From Onchocerca lupi (Eukaryota; Nematoda; Chromadorea; Rhabditida; Onchocercidae): DNA of 64,000 nucleotides. The translations under genes were made by a program, and so were the position numbers. Shown here in pieces: positions 28,392-40,300 of this stretch. The notes beneath the pieces were generated by a model, which saw nothing but the letters and a program-made list of their open reading frames with translations, was not told the DNA's origin and did not search any database. The stretch is from NCBI GenBank assembly GCA_028564675.1, contig JAOVVO010000348.1:18384-82383 (forward strand). The letters are read 5' to 3'. Every line of letters starts with the position of its first letter. The stretch's first letter is position 1.

Positions 28392-30356
28392 TTACAAAAA
28401 AAAAAATTTTTTTGATTACGGATATTCGAAATTACATATTATTTGGATATTAAATAAAAATTTCCAGAAAAAAAAACACTTTAGAATCAAAAATCCGATT
28501 CTCATTGTATCGTATATTAATTGATGTAATAGCAATATGATATTTTATATTTACATATTTATCGATGTAAAAAGCGATACATATAGTATTCGTATATTCC
28601 TATAATCAAATACTCAAAATCAATATCAATTTAGATACAGTTCTAGTGTATTTTATGTATTTGATATCGTATATTCAAAAGTTTAACATTAAGAAAAATA
28701 TTGATCAACGGTAAGATATTTATATATTCGAACATATATATATATTCAAATATTTAAACATTAACAGGATTTGTACAATATACTTGACCTTTATAAAAAG
28801 ATTAGTTCAAACTTTCTTCGATTGATTTTTTCACTTCATTTTTCGGCAGAAAGTTTTTGAAATTACAAATCATTAATTGCAAAATCTTCGAACGATATGA
28901 CTAACAAATTCAATATTTAACATATGTTAAATGTATATATCAAAAATACTTATTAAATCAATCGATTAATAAGAGAATACGATATATAAAGATGTGTGTA
29001 CAAATACTTCCACTGATATTCTTGTTAATGTTTAAATTTTGAATTTATAAATATTAGATATCATGATAATATAAATGGATGATAATGTAAATAATAATAT
29101 CCATAAATGTTAGTACAGGAATGATCGCATTAGTATTTATATATTTATATCAAATACTTCATATTAAGAGAATGTCAAATATTTGAATATAAAATTATAA
29201 ATATATCATTGCTGATTAAAAAAATTTTTTCATCATTATTATCGCTGATTAATATTTTACCTAATATTAAGTTCTTAAATATATGAATTCAAATATTTGA
29301 AATATACTTGCCCTTTGTACCGAAATTTGTATTGATTTTTACTATTTTAGCATACAAATATATGAATATTATTGTAATCTTTTTGACATTGATAATTGTT
29401 TGCATCAAAATTTGTGTATGATAATTTTATTGGATAGCTATTTCAGTATTGAAGATTATTGCAACTTCTTGTCTGATTAAGTAATTCATAAATTTATTAT
29501 AACAGCAAAATTCTGCAAAATTTTCATAAAATAGACTAGATAAATGGAAATATCAAAATCTATGATGACAAAGTTAAAATAAATGGCTATCAGTTAAAAT
29601 ATATAAAAATAATTTTTTACATTCCTTACTTCTCTTGTTCTCATAAATTTAACTTTTAACGTCTGTTACGTCTCCTACGTATCCAGCAATTACATCGATC
29701 AATCACTTTTGAAGTATTTCGTTGAAGTGTTTCGTCCCTTTTTTTTTCTTCTTTTTTTTTTTTTTTTTCAAATAAAACTAAAATTTCATTGCTGCAAATA
29801 ACATAACATTTCATCTTATGTTACTCATCTGCATGCATCATTTTCTTCTTATTTTTCCTTACTTCCAAAACATATATAATCTTAAATTATGTCAATATAT
29901 GAATGAATGTTTCTATTTTTGAAAATAATTGTGATTTAAAGAAAAAAAAAAAAAAAGTTTTTCAAATTCTTCATTTTTTTCTTGTTTTTTTTTTTTTTTT
30001 TAATCAAAAAAAAAATTGATGTGATCTTGTTAAATGAATCTATTTTCTCAAGTACGACATGATTGATCTAAGAGAAGGTAGAATTGATCGAGATGGAGCT
30101 AGTTTTTTTGCATATATTTTTTTTTCTTTCTTTCTATTGCTTTCTTCTAAATTTCTCACACTTTCATCCTTTTTTTTTCTTTTTTTTTTCCCTTGTTTTT
30201 TTAAACTTTTCAAAGAATTTCAACAAAGTTTACTACTTTATAGCAACTCTTTACTCTTCATACAACACAACGCTTATCAGCAGGAAGAGAAAAGATATGA
30301 AGAGATCAACAAAGATTTATTTTTATGTGGACACAAAATTGATATAGGGCCGACAA

Positions 30357-30412
30357 ACATACACATACACAGACATACATGACAGACACATACATACATG
30401 CATGCATGCATA
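30357..30412. repeat. CATA/CATG microsatellite
   Basis: Repeated ACATACA/GACATACATG units run into CATGCATGCATGCATA. This is simple sequence with no coding potential. Confidence 0.85.
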
Positions 30413-33400
30413 TAAACTAGTAAAAATAATTTGTTTTTTGTGTGATTTTTAAAAAATGTTTGGAGGATGAAGAGGCGGAATGTTCATGAATTGATTTAGA
30501 AATATTTCAAAAGTTGATAAAATTTTCAAATTCTTTTTTTCTTCCTCATTTTTTTTAGCAACGGATGAAATTATCGCAACAGACGTATGGTATCGATTCG
30601 ATTGATGATAATTATTAAATTCCGTGAGAACACAGAAAACGTGTGGTACTGGTTCGATTGACGATAATTACTAAATTTTGTGAAATTACTTCCACTAATG
30701 AAATGGATCAGAAATTAGGCAGGTTAGTCTTCCGTAATTTTATTTTGTAATTCTATTAAATTTATCAAATAATTTAATTCGTACATTTTGAAAAATTGAC
30801 TCGGACTTAATTACAATTAAAATATGCTTGTTTATTTTTTAACAATTAAGAATCACAGATAAGATGATACTGTTTTGTGTAATATTTGATCAAGTTTTAA
30901 TATCAAATTTAATCAATTCGTTATCATTTTTTGTTATAATAGTTTGATTAATGCTATTATTGTAATCATTATAACTTGCATAAAGTTATCGATTTACAAT
31001 TAGCCAATTTTCAAAAAAAATGAAGGAAAATAACATGGAAATAATTGGTTATTAAATTAATTTAGCTTATTTTTGAATAAATTTTCAAATTTTCCATCAT
31101 TCATTGCAAACATGTATTATTATTTTCATCTTATTCTCAAACAAATAAGAATTTCGTTTTAATTTTTAATTCAAATTATTTACAATCTTGAAATTTCATA
31201 ATGTTTCATAAAATATAAAAATATTTGATAGATGGGAAAAAAAAATGAAAAAAAAGATTATTTGACAGTAACAGTCATTATCCAAATCAAATTTCTTCTT
31301 GAAATATCATACATTTCTGATTTGAAATTTTACTAAGTAAACATTCTTCAGTAATCGAAGGAATTTTAAAAGTTTCACCAAGGACTTGAATATCAGTGAT
31401 TAAATTTCTTTGTTAAATCAAATTGGAAATCGACAAAATATATTTCGTCAGCAAAAAATGTCGAAAATGAAATATTCCGTTTTCAGTTCTTTTCCCAGTT
31501 ATTTTTTTGGATAATTTTTTTTTTAACGATGAATTTTTGTGAACAAAAAAAATTAATTGTTTTATTTCCTAATATTTTCAGCTTACTGTAATATAAACCT
31601 TTACGATGTGAAATATGATTCAAAAAAATAGTTTGAAAGTTTATGGAAAAATAAATCGAATCATTTTGATAGCAAATTATTTTCGCTGCATTCGATTAAG
31701 GATCAGTCAATTATTGGGAGAATAATTGATAGCAAATTAAGATTGGAATCAAAAAATTGCTGTGATAAGCAAATGATAGTGAACCATAACAATAATGAAA
31801 TAAATCAAGATCACCGTGATAACAACAGATAACGAATTTACAATAGTAAGATAAATTAAAATGTGGCCTTTTGTTTTTCACTTACTCTCTACCAGATTAA
31901 TTAAGATATTTTCGAGAAAAAGAAATTAATTTCAAATGCTAAGGAAAGAATGAAAAAAATTCTCAAAATTCTTTGTATATTATTCATCATTTGTGGGCAA
32001 TTATCTTTTTTTTCCTATTTCAGAAAAATATCATTTGAAGAAAAGTTAGATTAATTACTATGTTTAATTATTGAAATGTTAAATTAAACTTTTGAGAGTT
32101 TCTGAAATATTTCTGATCTAATCTTTATTTCTGCTAATTAATATTTCTTCTGAAATAACATAAATACTAATATCATAATAATTTAAAAAAACGATCAATG
32201 ATCAATTTTCCATCCGCTTCAGATTTGTAACAGTTGCTATTTCGATTGAAATCTTAAACGAAGTATTTATATGAAGTTATAATTTCATCGTATTTGTTAT
32301 TTAGATTTCAAAAGCTAAAGGAAAAATATTTTCATTTGAAAAAAAAAAAAGAAAATTTATCGCTTAAATGGATTAAATTGTTTGATTTTATTTCTTATCC
32401 TTTAATTTTTTGATAATTTAATTTTTCCATTTTTTTTTTCAATGATTTTGTAAATTTGTTATAATTCAAAATAATTTTGCAATTTTTTTTTTTTTTCAAA
32501 TTAACTAAAAGTAGTAGTTGTCGTATGTCACATACATAATTGCAAAATTACAAAATTCATGAAATTTCTTTGTTAAGAAAAAAAATTAAAAATGGATCAA
32601 ATTTCCCACAGCTTATTCTTGGTGGGATTTGTTTTATTTTTTTGTTTGCAGACTGAAAATCAACTGTTGCAAAATTTTCATATCACTACAACGAATATTT
32701 TTTACATTAAAATTTTTTTTTTTATTTGTTTGTTTTTTTTTTCGGCATTATTGTTCTGAGAGGTCGCGATGAGAAAAAGAGACAGGAAATCTGGAATTAT
32801 GTTTTTTTTTAATATATATTAATACGATCGAAAGCTATATTAGCAAATACCAAATTTGATTTCAAAAAATGTGTTGTTGAAATTGAACGAATCTTTGATA
32901 TCTTGCATATCAAACAATTAAATCATTTTTGTTTGATAATTTCCGGAAATTATTTTTCGATTTAATTCATTTTAGATAGCAAATTAAAACCTCCTTCCAA
33001 TTATTTCAATCTAATAAAAATTCAAAATAATCAGAAATTGACCAAAACTTGTTTGGTATATTCAGTTATTTTTAATCCGGCATTGTAATTTTAAACTTTC
33101 TTTGTTAATATACTTTTTCTAATTCGTTCAAAATTATTTTGGTTTTTTAAGAAAAACTTGCAAAGTGCCAACATTCATTCATTTCAAGTTTTCAAGTTTT
33201 TTTGCAAAACTTTAATTAGCGAGTGAATTTATTGAAAGATAGAATGAATGAGGCATTCAATATACGAACATTTTTTCATCAATAACATTTTCTTCAGAAA
33301 AAAAAAAAAAAAAAAGACGAAAAGCTGCTATTGATTGATGAGCAGTGGAAAAAGTGAATATTTTTAGAAATTAGATTTTTATTATATGTTTGCCTGATGA

Positions 33401-34137
33401 AATGATTAAAAACTTATAACCTTATCAATTTCAGTAATTTAGAAAATCGTTAGCGAAAATATTATGCAAATCAAAATAACATTGAATTGATTATAATTGC
33501 TTTTGAATTGCTAAATTTGAATTTATTATAGCTTAGGAATTTGAAAAAATTCACCTTTAATGATCTCATTAATAAAATTAATGCATAAAGCATTGAAATA
33601 GATGAAAAAAAAAAAAATCTCTTTTGATAAAATTTGAATTTTTTTTGAATCCTTTGTTGTCCAAAATGATATTGAGAACATCAAGATAGAGAAATGAAAA
33701 ATTTAGTACATATTATAAAAATAATTAATTGAGTAAACAAATCATATCAAATCGTTTCAAACATTACAACGATTCTTTACTTAAATTTCATTCATGCAAA
33801 TTTAATTTCATAAACAGTCCAAACATTAATCGAAATTTGAAACTACGAAGACCTGAAAGACTTGAAGTCATACGTGTTGTCAACAATTTCTTTATCAGTA
33901 AAGATCTAATATCACTTCTTTTATTACGGATTATTGCAAAAAATTTAAAGCAAAATATGTTTTCTTTGAATTCTCAATTTTTTTTTTTTTTTTTTTTAAT
34001 AGATCTATAAAAATAGTTTGTAACGCATATTTTTATCAAAAACAAGACTAATTCTCAAATTATTTTCTCGAATTTAAAATTTTTCCAAATTTCAATTTTC
34101 AAAAAGTCTCGTTTTCTGATTTATATATATCTTATTT

Positions 34138-34945
34138 ATGTTTAGTGTGCGCAATAAATCTACATCGTTGCAAAAGGATGTTGTTGAAGAGAATGATACT
34201 CAAAGAATTAATAAAAACAGAAAGATTTTGGATAAGTAATCTTATGATTTTTTAACTTTCATTTTAAAAAAAGAAAATTATAATTATTTTAGATATTTTT
34301 GATTACAAATGATCAGAAATATAAAAATAGCACTAATCTATTTAGCAATGCAAAAGAAAATTTCTTCCAATTTTGCAGAAATTTTTTAAAAATTGAAATA
34401 CTAATTTAAGCTATAACAGTTATATTCACGTTTTATGTTTGGACTGATATATGAAAGTTAGTAAATAAAAAACTACAGATTTAAAGAACAAAGATTATTT
34501 AGCAGCGAAAATGGACGCGAATTGAATTTACGAGTGTATGGTAAAAGCACACGTGAAACAATTAAAATGTTTAACAATATTGCTAATGAAACTAAAGAAA
34601 AACTCGACAGGTATTCTTTCAAGTTTATTTGTTTTTTTTCTTTTTTCCTTTCGAAAAAAGGAGAATTTTTAATTTAGGTTTTTTTTTTTATAAATTTTCA
34701 AGCTTATATTTTAAAGTTAGATTTTTAAAAGTTCGTTCTTTTCTCATTCCACGTTCTTTTCTCATTCCATTTTTTTTTTTTTTTTTTTGAATATAAATAA
34801 ACTGATATTAATTTAATAAATTTTCAAGCTTATATTTGAAAAATTTTTGCATGTATTTAATTCCAGGAATTTTTGAAAAATTCTAAAATTAGCTAATATT
34901 CCTGAAGAATCAATCAATACAAAATGCTTTATATTCATTTTCTGT

Positions 34946-34988
<43 letters not shown>

Positions 34989-36303
34989 GAATAAAATTCA
35001 ATTCATTTATTTCGGTTTTAAAAAAAAAAAAAATTTTTTTTTTGTTTTTGATCGTTTTATAAGTGAAACGTTTTGGTAGGAATCCATTTTCATCAACTTA
35101 TATGATACCTAAATATGATACGCATGCACAAGATTACGGTAGGCCAAAACATGGATCTAAAACGGAAGCACGTGGTATCAAAGCAGGTCTGTATTAATCA
35201 TTTTTAGGTTTCTTCCTATCATATATAATTTTATGTAAAGGGAAAAGAATCGGAATGTTTGAATTTAAATATAATTTCAAAGCTATAATCTTATAATTCC
35301 AACTTTATTTGCAGCATTTGAATATTTGACATTAAACTTGTATTTAAATTCATTAAAATTTTTAGGCGATCATGTGATGCGTGAGGTGTTGTTTTTATGT
35401 GAAATAATAAATACGCATGCAGAAGGTGAACCACCAAACAGAATTATTAAATTTGGTCCATTATTTTACATCTATGCACATTATTCCGATAAAGTATGTA
35501 TTTCTATATTTAAATGATGAAATTTAAATAATTAAGATTTAAATTTTGAAGAAATTAATTTCAAAACGATCAAATATTTAGATATCAAATATTAATAATG
35601 AATTCAAGATTAAAATTTCATGATTGAAATTTAAATTACTAAAATAGAAGAATTCTTAAATGTTTTTGAATTTGTAAACATATGCTTTTTTAAATTTGCA
35701 CTTGTGATATATAAGCTATGAATCATTGAGCGAATAATTTTAGAGCTAATAATATAATTTCCAATATGTTTCATATTGTTAATAAAATCGGTAATGTTTG
35801 GTGCTTTCGGCGAGATGCTTTTAAAAAATACCAATTGGTCTTTTTTTTTTTTCAAAATCATTTCATAAGAATTTCGATCGGAAATGAATTAGAAAAATAC
35901 TTAAGACGAATTGAGGAATGAAAATAGGAAAAAAAAGAAGCAGGAGAAATCGGAAAAAAAGTATCAAAAAATCTAAAGAACGTTCAAAGATAAGTTGGAA
36001 AAAAAAAAAGCGAACAGAGAGAAGATTAAGAGAAAATATAAAGAAGATAATTGCAATCTTGCAATTTATTGAAAGAGAAAATTATATTTTGAAATTTCAA
36101 TTTCATGAAAATTTCATAATGCATTGTTACAGTTAGTTGGAATGTTGATTCGAGCTCGAAAATACAAATTGGTAGATTTTGAAGGTGAAATGCTATATCA
36201 AAGACAGGATGACGACAAAATTATACGTTTATTGAAACCAATCGAAGAAATACGAAAACTTGAACCTTCTGGTGATCCAAAAAATTGTATTTCTGTTAAT
36301 TGA
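34138..36303 (+). CDS. Actin-binding Rho-activating protein (ABRA/STARS-like) with COSTARS domain, 5 exons
   Basis: ABRA/STARS proteins bind actin and promote Rho/MRTF-SRF signalling in muscle; the COSTARS domain is their conserved C-terminus. Exons: 34138-34235, 34479-34610, 35080-35186, 35366-35493, 36133-36303. The phases close, giving 211 residues. Residues 100-115 (HGSKTEARGIKAGDHVMREV) match the family's GSRTEARG...H...EI signature. FGPLFYIYAHYSDK and LVGMLIRARKYKLVDFEGEM followed by LYQRQDDDKIIRLL cover the COSTARS core. The N-terminal 80 residues are basic and poorly conserved. The start is the ATG that opens the first supported exon; an additional upstream exon cannot be excluded. 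Vertebrate ABRA is longer, and stand-alone COSTARS proteins are about 80 residues, so this is an intermediate-length form. Confidence 0.93.
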
Positions 36304-37316
36304 TAACACATCAAAATAATTCGATGCCTTGAATTCTATTATTGTTTTATTTTCAATTAATCAGGTCCAGATTAACATCTCATATTCTCACAAATTTCAA
36401 TTTGTTTTGAAAACGGTATTGATATATTAGTAAATAATCAATTATTTTTGCAATAAAACTCTTCCAAAGTATTGATATGCAACATTTTTTCGACGATGGA
36501 TAAAATTAGATTTATTAGAAAATAGAAAGAAAAACTACACATTACCTTGATACCAAGAGTTTGCTCTAAATAATTATCGACTGCTCATTTGCAAATGATC
36601 TGCCGATTTTCAGAATGGGTTGACAGAAGTAACATAAAAACTGTCATTGTTGTTCAGCACTAGCTGATCCAACTGTCTATATAAATAAAAATGTAAGTGT
36701 TCATTGTTTAAATCTTATGTTTCCAAGTTCTTTAAACATGCGCGTATTTCGAATGAAACGTTTTATCAAAATTTCAAATCAGTCGGTAAAGAATTTTGAA
36801 GTTGTGTGGAAATGAATGGCAGACATTTACATTTTTATTTAAATAGATTACGAGCAGCTTTGACAAATCTTTCTTGACTTTAATTGTTGGTGATTTGCAA
36901 AATTTAGAATATTGCTGAGTGATTAGGAAAGGTTAACGTCAAAATTGCTCATTTCATTTCATTCTCATGAAAAACTTTCTCTCGCTCAAGAAATTTATTC
37001 TAAATTTAAAAATTTTTTTTAATTTTTATTTTCATTCACTGTCATCTTCTAATTTTAAAAATTCCAAATATTGATTTGAAGCTAGTAAAATAGCATTTTT
37101 TGACTTGAAACAATTCAAACTGAGCTTGAATATTTTGATGAAATTTGCATGTTTAGCGGATGACAACAAAATATTTAAATCAAAAATTTGAGATAAACGA
37201 GTAATAAATATCAGTTTGAAGAGAATAAGAAAAAGTGCGCGGTTGGTTTATTGATTTCGGTTTCCAATTTTCATAAAAGATTTTTTATTTATATATGAGA
37301 AAATACGAAATAAGAG
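36304..37316. other. Intergenic spacer with a short inverted-repeat element
   Basis: This lies between the ABRA-like stop and the Tudor gene. An AATAAA signal lies near 36452. The element at 36676-36847 is the only structured feature; no exon was found. Confidence 0.5.
36676..36847 (+). mobile_element. 172-bp element with 18-20 bp terminal inverted repeats (Helitron-type)
   Basis: The left end TCTATATAAATAAAAATGTA and right end TACATTTTTATTTAAATAGA are inverted copies with one mismatch. The interior (GTATTTCGAATGAAACG, AAAATTTCAAATCAGTCGG) resembles 28261-28391. It is a minimal complete-looking member of the family that also sits in the cyclase intron and next to the helicase remnants. No coding capacity. 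Confidence 0.75.
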
Positions 37317-40300
37317 GTGGAAATAGAGTTAGGAGTTATTTATATGGTTTATCATAAATTTATTAAATCCATACCGAGTAAGATTCGATTGCGTTATTTA
37401 GCTCTGATCATTTTTCAAATTCCGGTCAGAAATGCTGAAAAATTCACTGTTACATCCGAAGTATATAAAGAAAAAATGAATTCAAATTTTTCAAATTGAA
37501 AAAAAAAATAGATTGAAATTTTTTAAATTCGATACGGCACAATTAATGAAAGAGTTGGGAAAAAAATCACTTGTTAGAAATGAGAATTAAAAATGAAAGA
37601 AGAGAAACCGAAATAAGCGTAATAACTTCTAGACTAAAATTTTCAATCAAGAATCCTGTCATTCATTGAAAATTAAAATCTGAAGGATTCGAAAATTTAT
37701 GGGAGGTTTGTTAAGATTCTAAAATATTCTGCTAAATTTATATTATTCAAGATTTTAATTGCAGTTTGTGAAAATTTTGTTATATCTAAAACAGCACGAT
37801 TTGTCGATGACGCAGCAACATAATTTTTATCTTTTGAAATTGGGTAAGAAGTATATCTTGAAAATTAGTTGAATTAATATTTGCATTTCTATATCGTAAT
37901 AAAATATCTGAGAATATTCGTTCTAAAATGAATATTGGCGCAAAATATTTTTCTTAAAGAGATAAAAAAGATAGTGGGAAAATATTTTTCCTGATAGCTT
38001 ATCAGTCATTACCATAAAATTTCCTAGTTATTTTTTGAGAAAATTATTTTTGAGAAATTAAAAATTCTTATGGCGAGAGATGAATAAATGATATCACATA
38101 TATTTCTGTGACTTCAGTAACAAATGAACAATAATTTTTGGAATATTTTTTTTCCTGCATTTTTTCCGAATAGATTCATGAGTTTCAGGATTACCAGGTA
38201 CAAGTAAAAGTGAAGTTTTACAAGGACAATATGCCAAATTAGTTCTGCCAGCTGCTACTTCTGATTATATGGATGCCATTGTTACATATGTTGAATGTAA
38301 ATTATTTCTTTCATAATTAATTATTTCGGAAGAATTTACAATGATTTAATTTCATTCTACATATTTATTTTAAATATTTGCTTATAATTCATAAACTGAT
38401 CGTTGTTTATAGCTTGGACTACAGTTCATGTACAATTACCGCATGCTTATCTTCTATTATCAAAATTGCAGAAACAACTACAACAAACATATGACTATTC
38501 TAAGTCATTATCGAATCCTATCTCAGGTTATCTAATGCTCTTATAATGCTGATATAGATAAGATCGAATGTTGATAAAAATAATAACATCGTAAAAGAAG
38601 ATAGAATAGTAGCAAATTAAATATTATGCTAGAATTTTAAAATTTCATAATCTAGGAATTTTTTATTTTAAAATATTTCATACTGATTAATTCAATTGTG
38701 AATAGTTGTTTTTGTAATATTAACATTTTGGAAGAAGAATTGAATTAGACAATTTGAATTTTCATATAAATATGAAAAAGAAAAAAAAAATAAAATAATA
38801 TTTGCTAGGAATTTTTACAGGCTCAGCCGGAATTATGAAATATGGCTTGCAAAGTGAATGTTATCGTGTTCTCATTATCAAACGTATAGATCCAACATTA
38901 ATACTTGTAAGTTGAAAAAAAAGAGAAAATACATAAAGCGAGATATTTTTTGGATTTAAGTTTCTTTTCTTTTTTTTTTTTTTTTTTTGATATTTAATTA
39001 GGATCAACTTAAAATTTGATAAATTCTATTTATAAATTTTATCAAATAAATTCTATTTATCAAATTTTAAGTTGATCCTAATTAAATATCAAAAAAATTA
39101 TTGCATTCATTCAATTTGATGTTAATTTTTATTTTCATTTCCGTATTAATAGCATTTATAACTGTCTTTTTTTTTTTTTCAAAAGGATTTTTCATCTTTT
39201 TTTACTCATTATTATTTATTTATCATTATATATACTCAATGAGTATATAGCTTACTATATAAAAATAATAAAAAATTCCAAAAAAATTCCGACTTATAAT
39301 TGAAATATTTAGTTGAAATTCTATCTGTAATTAAAATATTTAATCAAAATTTCGACTTTTAAATAAAATATAATACCAAAACTAATGGAACATTTTAGGT
39401 TTTTCATCTTCTGTAAATATCATAATTTCATATCAGATATGAATGATAGTTTTTTCAATAATATTTATTCTGATCATTGAAGTATTTATTAAAATCAATT
39501 AACGAAAATTAATGAAAAAACGAAAACTTTCATTATATCTTCGCTAATATGCCCAAGTGAGAAACTTATGGCTAGAATAAGAAATTCCATTTTAACTTTT
39601 AAGTTCGCAATGGATTTCAACTTCCGAAATATTTAATTAATTTAATTATTTTTTATCTTTCACCATTATTGAAAATGATTCTCGTTTCGTGTTGACTTAT
39701 TGAGCTCTGTTTCAATTCTTTTCCAGCAAATATTTCGTCAAATTTTTCAAATTTCAATTAGAAATATGAGCTAAATGATAGCAATTAAACATTCTCTTCA
39801 AATATCTGATTGTTAGCAACTGTAAAAATAACGTTTTATTATTTTTAAGATAAGATTTGTCGATTTCGGTTATACAGATGTTGCAGCAAAAGAGTTAATT
39901 CATCCGATACCGAAAAGCCTAACTGATGTGCCTGGTAGGTGCAATTTTAATTGACTAATGCTCTTAAATATAGAACAATTTGTTCAGTTTTTAAAATTCT
40001 AATTCAAAATATGATTAACCTATTTCATCTTTCAAATTCATCATTTATTTAAGCAAAATAAAATTCGACTTTTATCGAAATATCGAAATTTGAAATATGT
40101 TACTAATTTCTAAACGTTGAAAAACTTTAAATAATATAAAAACCAAAACAAAACAAGAAATGAATTTTATAGCACAAGCATTTCCGATACGAATGGAATT
40201 AAAACATAGCATAGCAGGTTCAATGTCACTTAATGCCTTTCGAAAATATTTGACAAATGCGCAAGTTATCATTCAATTAGGTTTATCAAAGCTCTTTTTT

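Larger units (their letters stand above)
27744..34137. other. 6.4-kb gene-free region between divergent genes
   Basis: This lies between the start of the 625-residue minus-strand gene and the start of the ABRA-like gene, so it must hold both promoters. It is mostly A/T-rich low-complexity DNA. About 28500-29300 is rich in ATAT/TTCAAATAT strings, with long T and A runs around 29740-30000 and 30100-30200. A CATA/CATG microsatellite lies at 30357-30412. The only structured element I see is the Helitron 3' end at 28261-28391. An open stretch at 33729-33900 could be an upstream exon but has no supporting splice or start signal. Confidence 0.55.

Noticed and set aside
30059..30382. Two open frames with phenylalanine runs
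   Set aside because: They are produced by T-rich low-complexity DNA, with no splice or start context.
34813..35001. Lysine-run open frame on the minus strand
   Set aside because: Antisense of a poly-T tract in an ABRA-gene intron.
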